Under the pieces are notes generated by a model that worked only from the letters and a program-made list of their open reading frames with translations, made no database searches and was not told the DNA's origin. Made by a program: the position numbers and the translations under genes. From NCBI RefSeq assembly GCF_007993035.1, contig NZ_VOOS01000003.1, forward strand, positions 89,501-153,500: 64,000 bases of DNA, written 5' to 3'. Shown here one piece after another: positions 37,786 through 46,203 of the stretch. The stretch is from Vicingus serpentipes. GTDB taxonomy: Bacteria; Bacteroidota; Bacteroidia; Flavobacteriales_E; Vicingaceae. Positions within the stretch are counted from its first letter, which is position 1. Every line of letters begins with the position of its first letter.

Positions 37786-38739
37786 CTAAAATTTATATTT
37801 ATCTGCTTTTAATTCCTCTAATGCTTCTCTGTATTCTTTGATTATGTCGTTGATGATTTTTTCAACAGGTTCTATACTGTCAATTAAACCAGCAATTTGT
37901 CCAATTTCTAATTCTCCTTCAATTAAATCGCCTTCAAACATCCCTTTTTTTGCACGCCCCCTTCCTAAAATTTCTTTTTGTTCTTCAGGTGAAGCACCTT
38001 TGGATATAGCATCATTAATTTTTTCGAAAAACTTATTTTTTAATAGGCGAACAGGAGTAACATCTTTAAGTGTTAATAAAGTGTCTCCTTCTTTTGCTTT
38101 TACAATTTCATTTTTAAAGTTTTCATGAGATGAAGCCTCAATTGAAGCAGCAAACCTACTTCCAATTTGAACGCCATCAGCGCCTAAAGTCATTGCGGCT
38201 AGCATTCCTTTACCCGTAGCAATACCTCCTGCAGCTATAATAGGAATTGAAAGTTCTTTTTTTACCATTGGCACCAAACATAAAGTGGTTGTTTCATCTC
38301 TTCCATTATGACCGCCAGCTTCAAAACCTTCAACAACAATAGCGTCAACACCTGCATCTTGAGCTTTTAAAGCAAATTTTAATCCTGGTACAACATGCAC
38401 AACAGTAATTCCTTTTTCTTGAAAAAACTGAGTATATTTTTTTGGGTTTCCAGCAGAAGTGAAAACAATTTTGATATCTTCTTCAAGAATAATATTGATA
38501 AGCTCATCAATTTGAGGGTAGAGCATGGGAAGGTTTACTCCAAAAGGTTTGTCTGTAGCTTTTTTACATTTTACAATATGCTCTCGAAACACTTCTGGAT
38601 ACATTGAACCAGCACCTATTAAACCTAATCCGCCAGAATTGCTAACTGCTGAGGCTAATTTCCATCCGCTATTCCATATCATACCTCCTTGAATTATAGG
38701 GTATTTAATTTTAAATAAATCTGAAATAATATTTTTCAT
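37786..38739 (-). CDS. Nitronate monooxygenase / FabK-like flavoprotein
   Basis: A 317-residue FMN-dependent TIM-barrel protein of the 2-nitropropane dioxygenase family. Motifs are YPIIQGGMIWNSGWKLASAV at the start, GGLGLIGAG, GFEAGGHNG with the active-site histidine, IIAAGGIATGKGM and GADGVQIGSRF for phosphate and flavin binding. The family includes nitronate monooxygenase and the enoyl-ACP reductase FabK; motifs alone do not separate them, and no fatty-acid synthesis genes adjoin. First gene of a three-gene operon with two M16 peptidases. Confidence 0.88.
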   Translation of the reverse strand: MKNIISDLFKIKYPIIQGGMIWNSGWKLASAVSNSGGLGLIGAGSMYPEVFREHIVKCKKATDKPFGVNLPMLYPQIDELINIILEEDIKIVFTSAGNPKKYTQFFQEKGITVVHVVPGLKFALKAQDAGVDAIVVEGFEAGGHNGRDETTTLCLVPMVKKELSIPIIAAGGIATGKGMLAAMTLGADGVQIGSRFAASIEASSHENFKNEIVKAKEGDTLLTLKDVTPVRLLKNKFFEKINDAISKGASPEEQKEILGRGRAKKGMFEGDLIEGELEIGQIAGLIDSIEPVEKIINDIIKEYREALEELKADKYKF

Positions 38740-38756
38740 TTTAAATGTTTATTATT

Positions 38757-38764
38757 TAGCTTTG
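38757..38764 (+). promoter_or_regulatory. Secondary putative -7 box upstream of the DUF6089-like gene
   Basis: TAGCTTTG is an exact -7 match about 95 bp before the ATG at 38859; a longer transcript could start here. Confidence 0.35.
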
Positions 38765-38845
38765 TTACAGTTAACGAAAATACTAATTGTAGAAAATAAT
38801 ATTGAATAAAAAGAAATTAAAGTTTCTCTATTTGTATAAGTTTAA

Positions 38846-38853
38846 TATATTTG
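38846..38853 (+). promoter_or_regulatory. Putative -7 box of the DUF6089-like gene
   Basis: TATATTTGC is an exact match ending 5 bp before the ATG at 38859, predicting a leaderless or nearly leaderless mRNA and fixing the start codon. Confidence 0.5.
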
Positions 38854-38858
38854 CCGTA

Positions 38859-39770
38859 ATGCAAAAACGAGTATACATATTGGCAATATTTCTATTTGCT
38901 TCGTTATCAGGGTTTAGTCAATATAATGTTGATTATGGTTTTTCTCTTGGTGTAGCTAATTACTTAGGTGATATTGGTGGAGGTATAGAAACTGCTAAAA
39001 GTGGGCCATCTGATATGAAATTGGATCATACTAGGTTTGCCATAGGTGGTTTTTACAGAACTAGGTTTTCACAAAAATTTGCTTTTAAAGGTTCGTTAAA
39101 CTACATAAGGCTTTCAGGAGATGATTCTAATACAGCAAACCCTGCTAGAAGGAGTCGTAACTTGAACTTTAGAAATGATATGTATGAATTAGAAGGGCAT
39201 CTTGAATTGTATCTTTTTCGTGTTAATGATGTAGGAAGAACAGGTCGGTATTCAACAGATTTTAATTTATACCTTTTTGGTGGAGTAGGTGCTTTTTATA
39301 GTAATCCTAAAGGACAAAATGCGAATGGTGATTGGGTAGAGCTTCAGCCATTGCAAACTGAAGGTGTCTCTTATAGTAAAATAAATTTTTCTATTCCTGC
39401 TGGGTTAGGATTTTATTATACAATTGATAGGAAATATAGGCTTGGTTTAGAAATGGGCTGGAGAACTACATTTACTGATTATATTGATGATGTGAGTAAT
39501 ACCTACGCTAATGATTATGATGGTATATCTAATAAAACTACACAAGCTCTTTTAGATAAAGTAAATGCTGAAAATGATGTTAATAACCTTCTTACTAATT
39601 TTGATGCAGGAAGTAGAAGAGGTAATCCAGATGATAATGATAGTTACCTAACAGCTACAGTTAATTTTAGCTGGGCTATAAGAGGTAGGTCTAATTTTTA
39701 TAAATCTAAACATAATTGGGTGTTAGGTAAAAACAAACGTAAAAGAAGAAAATCAAGAGCTAAGTTCTAG
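38859..39770 (+). CDS. DUF6089-like outer-membrane beta-barrel protein
   Basis: The ATG at 38859 gives a signal peptide, MQKRVYILAIFLFASLSGFS, cut before Q; an in-frame TTG at 38802 would bury it behind 19 residues and lies upstream of the -7 box, so it is rejected. The 303-residue product is a predicted barrel: YGFSLGVANYLGDIGGG (the family's opening strand), FAIGGFYRTRFSQKFAFKGS, LYLFGGVGAFYSNPKG, GLGFYYTIDRKYRLGLEMGW. The C-terminus is strikingly basic (KNKRKRRKSRAKF), unusual for a barrel end. DUF6089 proteins are widespread in Bacteroidota with unknown role. Confidence 0.85.
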   Translation: MQKRVYILAIFLFASLSGFSQYNVDYGFSLGVANYLGDIGGGIETAKSGPSDMKLDHTRFAIGGFYRTRFSQKFAFKGSLNYIRLSGDDSNTANPARRSRNLNFRNDMYELEGHLELYLFRVNDVGRTGRYSTDFNLYLFGGVGAFYSNPKGQNANGDWVELQPLQTEGVSYSKINFSIPAGLGFYYTIDRKYRLGLEMGWRTTFTDYIDDVSNTYANDYDGISNKTTQALLDKVNAENDVNNLLTNFDAGSRRGNPDDNDSYLTATVNFSWAIRGRSNFYKSKHNWVLGKNKRKRRKSRAKF

Positions 39771-39793
39771 TTTTCTTTAAAAAAATAATAATT

Positions 39794-39828
39794 AAAAGAG
39801 CGTGTAAAACTACACGCTCTTTTTTTTT
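39794..39828 (+). terminator. Hairpin terminator
   Basis: AAAAGAGCGTGTA (39794-39806) pairs perfectly with TACACGCTCTTTT (39811-39823) around AAAC, then more T residues. Confidence 0.92.
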
Positions 39829-39875
39829 AGGTACAACTTTTAATAATTACATTTGATTTTTATTAAAAATGAATT

Positions 39876-40781
39876 ATGAAATCTTATAATTTAACTCATT
39901 TACAAGAATTAGAATCTGAAGCTATATATGTTTTGAGGGAGGTTGCTGCTCAATTTGAAAATCCAGCGCTTCTTTTTTCTGGAGGAAAAGATTCAATTAT
40001 TGTAGCTCATATGGCAAGAAAAGCATTTTGGCCAGCGAAAATACCTTTTCCATTAGTTCATGTTGATACGGGACATAATTTCCCAGAGACTATAAAATTT
40101 AGGGATGAATATGTAGAAAAAATTGGAGCTAATCTAATAGTGGGGTCAGTTCAAAAATCTATTGATGAAGGTAAGGTTGTTGAAGAAAAAGGGTTTAGTG
40201 CAAGTAGAAATGCATTACAAACGGTAACTCTTTTAGATACAATTGAAGAGCATAAATTCGATTGTGCTATGGGAGGAGCAAGAAGAGATGAGGAGAAAGC
40301 AAGAGCAAAAGAACGTTTTTTCTCTCACAGAGATGATTTTGGGCAATGGGATCCAAAAAATCAAAGACCAGAATTGTGGAATATATTTAATGGAAGAAAA
40401 CAAATGGGGGAACACTTTAGGGTTTTTCCTATTAGTAATTGGACTGAAATGGATGTATGGCAATATATTCTTCAAGAAAAAATTGATATTCCTTCAATTT
40501 ACTTAGCTCACGAAAGAGATGTGTTTGTTCGTGATGGGGTTATAATGTCAACTACTCATTTTATTGAGCAAAGAGAATCTGAGCCTACTAAAAAAATGAA
40601 GGTTAGATTTAGAACAATAGGGGATGCAACATGTACAGGAGCAGTTGAGTCTGATGCTGACTCTATTGAAAAAATAATTGAAGAAGTTGCTGCTGCTAGA
40701 ACAACAGAAAGAGGTACAAGATCTGATGATAAGCGTTCTGAAGCAGCAATGGAAGATAGAAAAAAACAAGGATATTTTTAA
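39876..40781 (+). CDS. cysD: Sulfate adenylyltransferase subunit 2
   Basis: A 301-residue ATP-pyrophosphatase-fold protein, the catalytic half of ATP sulfurylase, forming adenosine 5'-phosphosulfate from sulfate and ATP. The PP-loop is LLFSGGKDSIIVAH near 33-46; further family motifs are PFPLVHVDTGHNFPETI, GGARRDEEKARAKER and FPISNWTEMDVWQYI. It precedes cysN by 3 bp, the usual operon. No cysC, cysH or sulfite reductase gene is in the window, so whether APS feeds assimilation or sulfation cannot be told. Confidence 0.96.
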   Translation: MKSYNLTHLQELESEAIYVLREVAAQFENPALLFSGGKDSIIVAHMARKAFWPAKIPFPLVHVDTGHNFPETIKFRDEYVEKIGANLIVGSVQKSIDEGKVVEEKGFSASRNALQTVTLLDTIEEHKFDCAMGGARRDEEKARAKERFFSHRDDFGQWDPKNQRPELWNIFNGRKQMGEHFRVFPISNWTEMDVWQYILQEKIDIPSIYLAHERDVFVRDGVIMSTTHFIEQRESEPTKKMKVRFRTIGDATCTGAVESDADSIEKIIEEVAAARTTERGTRSDDKRSEAAMEDRKKQGYF

Positions 40782-40784
40782 GTT

Positions 40785-42053
40785 ATGGATACTAACTCAT
40801 ATTTAAATATGGAACTTTTACGTTTTTCAACTGCAGGAAGTGTTGATGACGGTAAAAGTACTTTGATTGGAAGATTATTATATGATTCGAAATCAATTTT
40901 TGCTGATCAATATGAAGCAATAGAAGAATCGAGTAGAAGAAAAGGGGATGAAAATGTAAATCTTGCACTTTTAACTGATGGGTTAAGAGCAGAAAGAGAG
41001 CAAGGTATAACTATAGATGTGGCATACAGGTACTTTGCGACGCCTAAACGAAAGTTTATTATTGCTGATACTCCAGGTCATATTCAGTATACACGTAATA
41101 TGGTTACAGGATCTTCAACATCTAATCTTTCTATTATATTAGTAGATGCTAGACATGGTGTGGTTGAACAAACCTCTAGACATACATTTATCTCTTCACT
41201 TTTAGGGATACCACATGTTGTTTTTTGTATAAACAAAATGGATTTGGTAGATTACTCTGAAGAAGTTTTTGAAAATATCAAAAGAGATTTAGAAGCTTTT
41301 TCTTCAAAATTAAATGTAAAAGATATTCATTTTGTTCCTTTGAGTGCATTAAAGGGAGATAATGTAGTAAATAAGTCAGAGAACATGGACTGGTATAAAG
41401 GTTCAACCTTGATGTACCTTTTAGAAAATATTCATATAGGAAGTGATTATAATCATATAGATTGTCGTTTTCCAGTTCAAAATGTAATAAGACCTCAATC
41501 AACAGAATATCATGATTATAGAGGATATGCTGGAAGGATAGCTGGAGGAATTTTTAAGCCTGGAGATGATGTGATGGTTTTACCATCGGGGTTTACTTCC
41601 AAAATAAAATCTATAGATACTATGGATGGGAGTATTGAAGAAGCTTTTGCTCCTATGTCTGTTGCTATAACTTTAGAAGATGATATAGATATTAGTAGAG
41701 GTGATATGATTGTTCGTGAAAATAATAAATCTGAAGTAAGTCAAGATATAGACTTGATGGTATGTTGGTTGAACGAAAAACCGATTGTGTCTAACGGCAA
41801 ATATGCTGTAAAACATACTTCTAATGATGTTCGTTGTGTTGTTAAAGAGGTTAAGTATAAAGTAAATATTAATACTCTTCATAGAATAGAAGATGATAAA
41901 GAGGTTAAAATGAATGAAATTGCAAGAATTTCAATTCGAACTACTAAACCTTTAATGTTTGATCAATACACAAGAAATAGAACAACAGGTAGTTTAATTT
42001 TAATAGATGAGGCTACCAACGAAACTGTTGGAGCAGGAATGATAATTGACTAA
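40785..42053 (+). CDS. cysN: Sulfate adenylyltransferase subunit 1 (GTPase)
   Basis: A 422-residue translation-factor-type GTPase that couples GTP hydrolysis to APS formation by CysD. G1 is GSVDDGKST at 18-26, G3 DTPGH, G4 NKMD, with EREQGITIDVAYRYF covering switch I. Domains II and III follow. It ends without the APS-kinase (CysC) domain fused in some CysN proteins. A hairpin terminator closes the two-gene operon. Confidence 0.95.
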   Translation: MDTNSYLNMELLRFSTAGSVDDGKSTLIGRLLYDSKSIFADQYEAIEESSRRKGDENVNLALLTDGLRAEREQGITIDVAYRYFATPKRKFIIADTPGHIQYTRNMVTGSSTSNLSIILVDARHGVVEQTSRHTFISSLLGIPHVVFCINKMDLVDYSEEVFENIKRDLEAFSSKLNVKDIHFVPLSALKGDNVVNKSENMDWYKGSTLMYLLENIHIGSDYNHIDCRFPVQNVIRPQSTEYHDYRGYAGRIAGGIFKPGDDVMVLPSGFTSKIKSIDTMDGSIEEAFAPMSVAITLEDDIDISRGDMIVRENNKSEVSQDIDLMVCWLNEKPIVSNGKYAVKHTSNDVRCVVKEVKYKVNINTLHRIEDDKEVKMNEIARISIRTTKPLMFDQYTRNRTTGSLILIDEATNETVGAGMIID

Positions 42054-42057
42054 ATTT

Positions 42058-42089
42058 AAAGCCCTCAAATTTATTTGAGGGCTTTTTTT
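42058..42089 (+). terminator. Hairpin terminator after cysN
   Basis: AAAGCCCTCAAA pairs with TTTGAGGGCTTT around a short A/T loop, followed by T residues. Confidence 0.9.
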
Positions 42090-42152
42090 ACAATACATTT
42101 TCACAATTTGCGTTAACTCTAAGAATTTCTCGGAATACTTCCTACAAAAGAT

Positions 42153-42160
42153 TAATTTTG
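42153..42160 (+). promoter_or_regulatory. Putative -7 box of the 42165 barrel gene
   Basis: TAATTTTG is an exact -7 match ending 4 bp before the ATG at 42165; a leaderless transcript is predicted. Confidence 0.45.
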
Positions 42161-42164
42161 TCTA

Positions 42165-42920
42165 ATGAAAATACGCTTAAATCTTTTAATATTCTTTTGT
42201 TTGGTTTTCATAATGAATTCTTCATTATTGAGTCAAGAGCGTGTAACAACATTTGGGATTCAAATTAAACCAATAATACCAAGCTCTCTTTTTAATACTG
42301 GGGAGCAGCTGTTAGATCAAAATAATGTGTTTTTTTCCGTTAAGCCTAAGTTAGGATATAGTTTTGGAATGGTAATACGAAAAGGCCTTACTAAAACATT
42401 GTCTTTAGAAACTGGAATTAATTACTTGAAAAGAGGATACGATTTATCTATTGATGATGAAGATTTAAATTTTAATGAAAACTCAAACTTTAATTTAATT
42501 AACTACGAAATTCCTGTTTCACTTTTAGTTTATGTGAAGTTGAGTAGAGAAATGTATATGAACGTTTCTGGTGGTGTATCCATGGATATTTATCCTTCAG
42601 ATTTATATACATTTAGCCCTAGTTTTCAAAATGATGTTATAGTAAGTGACTGGATACAAACTAGTTTGATTGCTAATGTTGGATGGGAATATAGAACAGA
42701 AGAGAGTGGTTATTTTTATTTAGGTGGCTCATATCATCGTCCATTTTCGCCAATTGCTAAAGAGATTGTATGGTATAATGGAAACGGAAGAGATGAAAGA
42801 CCAATATTTGAGCTAATAGGTAATTATGTAACAATTGATTTTCGATATTTTTTCCATGAAGATCCAGAAAAGAAGAAACGAAAAGTAAAAAAATCAATCA
42901 AAACTGGTAAAACTAAATAG
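42165..42920 (+). CDS. Outer-membrane beta-barrel protein, function unknown
   Basis: A 251-residue protein with signal peptide MKIRLNLLIFFCLVFIMNSS. The mature part looks like a PorT-type barrel: FGIQIKPIIPSSLFN, YSFGMVIRKGLTKTLSLETG, MYMNVSGGVSMDIYP, FYLGGSYHRPFSPIA, VTIDFRYFFHEDPEK. The very C-terminus is lysine-rich (KKKRKVKKSIKTGKTK) beyond the last strand, like the basic tail of the 38859 protein. It stands alone between cysN and pheT with its own promoter box. Confidence 0.75.
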   Translation: MKIRLNLLIFFCLVFIMNSSLLSQERVTTFGIQIKPIIPSSLFNTGEQLLDQNNVFFSVKPKLGYSFGMVIRKGLTKTLSLETGINYLKRGYDLSIDDEDLNFNENSNFNLINYEIPVSLLVYVKLSREMYMNVSGGVSMDIYPSDLYTFSPSFQNDVIVSDWIQTSLIANVGWEYRTEESGYFYLGGSYHRPFSPIAKEIVWYNGNGRDERPIFELIGNYVTIDFRYFFHEDPEKKKRKVKKSIKTGKTK

Positions 42921-42953
42921 CTTTTGCCTTGAGTGTTTTGCAAGTAAAATAAT

Positions 42954-42961
42954 TACTTTTG
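42954..42961 (+). promoter_or_regulatory. Putative -7 box of pheT
   Basis: TACTTTTGC is an exact -7 match 21 bp before the pheT ATG at 42983. Confidence 0.45.
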
Positions 42962-42982
42962 CTTCCTTAAATTATAGTTTAA

Positions 42983-45403
42983 ATGAAGATTTCTTACAAC
43001 TGGCTAAAAAATTATATTGACGTAACTGTTAATCCTGAAAAAATTTCTCAAATTTTAACTGATTCTGGATTAGAAGTTGAAGGTTTTGAAAAGCAACAAA
43101 CAATAAAAGGTGGTTTAGAAGGACTTGTGATTGGAGAGGTAATCACAAAAACACAACATCCAAATGCCGATAAATTGAGTCTTACAGCAGTTGATGTTGG
43201 TGAAGAGAATTATTTGTCTATTGTATGTGGTGCACCAAATGTTGCTGCCGGTCAAAAGGTTGTTGTAGCAACTATAGGAACTACTTTGTATTCTGGAGAA
43301 GATAGCTTTAAAATAAAAAAATCTAAGATTAGAGGAGAGCTTTCAGAAGGAATGATATGTGCTGAAGATGAAATCGGTTTAGGAAAATCTCATGATGGAA
43401 TAATGGTTTTAGATGTAAATGCTAAAATAGGAACTCCAGCTAAGGAATATTTTAAAATAGAAGATGACTATATTTACGAAATAGGTTTAACTCCTAATCG
43501 TGCAGATGCAACCGGACATATTGGTGTTGCAAGAGATATAGTTGCTGTATTAAACACAAATGATGCGTCTACTTCTAAGCTTTTAAAGCCGTCAGTTGAT
43601 AATTTTAAAATTGATAACGCAAACAATGTTATAGAAGTCGAAGTTCAAAATGAAGATTTATGTCCTAGATATACAGGGGTTACCTTAAGTGGAATTGAGG
43701 TTAAGGATTCTCCAGACTGGTTAAAAAACAGGTTGTTGTCAATAGGATTAACACCTATAAATAATATTGTTGATGTAACAAATTTTGTTTTACATGAAAC
43801 AGGACAGCCTCTACATGCTTTTGATGCAGATAAAATTGAAGGAAAGAAGGTAAGGGTAGGAACTTTGCCTGATAAAACAAAATTTACAACTTTAGATGAT
43901 AAAGATCGTGAATTATCAGTAGATGATTTGATGATTTGCAATGATAAGGAAGGCATGTGTATAGCAGGTGTTTTTGGTGGGGCAAAGTCAGGAGTATCAA
44001 AAAGTACGACAAGTATATTTTTAGAAAGTGCTTATTTTAACCCTGTAGCTATTCGAAAAACTGCAAAACGCCAAGGTTTAAATACTGATGCATCATTTCG
44101 ATATGAAAGAGGGTGTGATCCAAATATAACTGTATATGCTTTAAAAAGAGCAATATCTTTAATGAAAGAAGTTGCTGGAGGGCAGGTTAGCTCTGATATT
44201 ATTGATGTTTATCCAACTCCAATTAAAAACTTTGAAGTAGAATTTAGTTTTGCTAATTGCGAAAAGATTATTGGAGAATTTATATCTCCAGTTGTTATTA
44301 AAAACATATTAAGTTCTTTAGAGATTGAAATTTTAAATGAGGATGAAAATGGGCTAAAATTGTCTGTACCTCCTTTTAAAGTAGATGTTCAAAGAGAAAT
44401 AGATGTAATAGAAGAAGTTTTACGTGTTTATGGTTATAACACGATTAAATTACCATCCACAATGAATTCAGCTGTTGTTTATAGAGCTAAAATAGATAAA
44501 GAAGAGATTACTAACAGTATTTCTGATATGCTTATTGCTAATGGGTTTCATGAAATTATGTCAAATTCATTAACAAAATCTTCATATTACAAAGAGCAAG
44601 ATACTTTAGTTGAAGTTTCAAATCCCTTAAGTAGTGAGTTGGATGTTTTGAGGCAGTCAATGCTTTATAATGGGCTTGAAGTAGTTCAATATAATCAAAA
44701 TAGAAAAACACCGAATTTAAAACTTTTTGAATTTGGAAAAACTTATTATAAAAAAGAAGAGAAGTTTAAAGAAACAAATTTTTTAAGTCTTATTGTTTCT
44801 GGTAATCATCATGATGAAAATTGGATTAACAATGGTGGTCAAGCTAATTTTTATCATCTAAAAGGATTTGTTGATAGTCTAATAACTAAATTCGGATTAA
44901 ACAATTTGAAATTTGTAAGTAAAGATTCAGAATTAAACAATTTAGCTTACGGGCTTTGTTATGAAGTAAACAATAAAGAACTTTTAAATTTTGGGAAAAT
45001 TGATGTTTCAGTTCAAAAACAATTTGATATTAATCAAGAGGTGTTTTATGCTCAAATAAATTATGATGTTTTAATAGAATTGCTTTCTTATACCAAAAAC
45101 CTTCAGTATAAAGAGGTTTCCAAGTATCCATCAGTTCGTAGAGACTTAGCTCTGCTATTGGATTCAGCTATTAATTATTCTCAAATAGAAGCTATAGCCT
45201 TAAAACAAGAAAAGAAACTTTTGAAAAATATTAATTTATTTGATGTTTATGAAGGAAAGAATCTTGAGTTAGGAAAAAAATCTTACGCTGTAAGTTTTGT
45301 CTTTCAAGATGAAAACAAGACATTAACAGATAATCAGATAGACGCAACAATGAATAAGTTAGTTTCTTCTTTTGAAAAAGAACTTGGAGCAAAACTGAGA
45401 TAG
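42983..45403 (+). CDS. pheT: Phenylalanine-tRNA ligase beta subunit
   Basis: An 806-residue beta chain of the alpha2-beta2 phenylalanyl-tRNA synthetase. In order: N-terminal MKISYNWLKNYIDV, a tRNA-binding EMAP-II-like domain about 40-150 (TKTQHPNADKLSLTAVDVG), B3/B4 editing domain about 210-400, B5 domain about 405-480, a synthetase-like core, and a C-terminal anticodon-binding ferredoxin-like domain about 712-806 (KYPSVRRDLALLLD). Length is normal. pheS is not adjacent. Its stop is 2 bp from the stop of a convergent lipoprotein gene. Confidence 0.96.
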   Translation: MKISYNWLKNYIDVTVNPEKISQILTDSGLEVEGFEKQQTIKGGLEGLVIGEVITKTQHPNADKLSLTAVDVGEENYLSIVCGAPNVAAGQKVVVATIGTTLYSGEDSFKIKKSKIRGELSEGMICAEDEIGLGKSHDGIMVLDVNAKIGTPAKEYFKIEDDYIYEIGLTPNRADATGHIGVARDIVAVLNTNDASTSKLLKPSVDNFKIDNANNVIEVEVQNEDLCPRYTGVTLSGIEVKDSPDWLKNRLLSIGLTPINNIVDVTNFVLHETGQPLHAFDADKIEGKKVRVGTLPDKTKFTTLDDKDRELSVDDLMICNDKEGMCIAGVFGGAKSGVSKSTTSIFLESAYFNPVAIRKTAKRQGLNTDASFRYERGCDPNITVYALKRAISLMKEVAGGQVSSDIIDVYPTPIKNFEVEFSFANCEKIIGEFISPVVIKNILSSLEIEILNEDENGLKLSVPPFKVDVQREIDVIEEVLRVYGYNTIKLPSTMNSAVVYRAKIDKEEITNSISDMLIANGFHEIMSNSLTKSSYYKEQDTLVEVSNPLSSELDVLRQSMLYNGLEVVQYNQNRKTPNLKLFEFGKTYYKKEEKFKETNFLSLIVSGNHHDENWINNGGQANFYHLKGFVDSLITKFGLNNLKFVSKDSELNNLAYGLCYEVNNKELLNFGKIDVSVQKQFDINQEVFYAQINYDVLIELLSYTKNLQYKEVSKYPSVRRDLALLLDSAINYSQIEAIALKQEKKLLKNINLFDVYEGKNLELGKKSYAVSFVFQDENKTLTDNQIDATMNKLVSSFEKELGAKLR

Positions 45404-45405
45404 TT

Positions 45406-45816
45406 TTAATTTGTTTTAGTAAAAACTGCAGTAACATTATCAATACCGGATCCATCTTCAGCAGTATAGCTTAGGTTAATTTTAGAGTTGTTAACTATTG
45501 TTCCCGAGCCATTAACATCAAAGCCATTAATGTTTTGAGAAAATAGGGTAAGATTATTTCCACTTACATCTATTTGAGCATTACTAATTTGGACTCCAAG
45601 ATTGTAAAAATTGTCCATAACTACTCTATTAGTTATGCTACTATGTGGACTAATGTTAACGGAGTAAATACTATTTCCTAATAGTTGAGAGCTTTCTTCG
45701 CATACCCATGTTCCATTTATGCTAATAGCAGAACCTGAACTATTGTTATTTTCTTCATCTTTTTGACAAGAAAAAAGAGAGATTAAAAGTAAGAATGGAA
45801 AAATAAGTTTTTTCAT
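45406..45816 (-). CDS. Small lipoprotein, lipocalin-like fold suspected
   Basis: A 136-residue protein with a clear lipoprotein signal (MKKLIFPFLLLISLFSC, Cys17) followed by an Asn/Ser-rich tether. The body has INGTWVCEES near the start and paired strands (GNNLTLFSQNING, SKINLSYTAEDGSG), reminiscent of the small lipocalin-like lipoproteins common in Bacteroidota. No binding motif is recognised. Converges on pheT with 2 bp between stops and no terminator. Confidence 0.7.
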   Translation of the reverse strand: MKKLIFPFLLLISLFSCQKDEENNNSSGSAISINGTWVCEESSQLLGNSIYSVNISPHSSITNRVVMDNFYNLGVQISNAQIDVSGNNLTLFSQNINGFDVNGSGTIVNNSKINLSYTAEDGSGIDNVTAVFTKTN

Positions 45817-46203
45817 AATTAATTTTTTAGACTAAATTAATAAAAACAAATACTGTACCAATAATATAGATTAATAGAACCTTAATCCTTGAATATTAAC
45901 CTTTAATTGATTTGTGTAAACAATCTAACTTATATGTTCGTATTCATATTGGTATACCTTTTATTAATTAAATTATTCATGATATGAAAATAATATTGCA
46001 AAGCTTGTCTCCCTAGCTATTGGGTGAATAATAAAAAGAAATTGAGTAAAGAATGAAATTAGCACTAATTTACCGATAAAATTTATTCTTAACCGTTAAT
46101 TAAATGTTGATTATTTTTAAATTACTCTTGTTTGTTGAATAAAATATAATTAGTATTTTTGGCTCACTAACTAAAATTTAATTATTAACTAAACTAATAA
46201 AAA
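45817..46203. other. 387-bp AT-rich intergenic region
   Basis: Lies between the divergently transcribed lipoprotein gene and the first PA-domain protein gene. Apart from the strong promoter at 46131-46161 I see no open frame, repeat or structured RNA. The predicted leader of the PA-domain gene is about 35 nt of A/T-rich sequence. Confidence 0.5.
46131..46161 (+). promoter_or_regulatory. Full-consensus Bacteroidota promoter of the PA-domain T9SS protein
   Basis: TTTG (46131-46134), a 19-bp spacer and TATTTTTG (46154-46161) match the -33/-7 consensus exactly. This is the best promoter in the window and fits a highly expressed secreted protein. Confidence 0.75.

Noticed and set aside
38802-38858. 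Earlier TTG start for the DUF6089-like gene
   Set aside because: It lies upstream of an exact -7 box and would hide the signal peptide.
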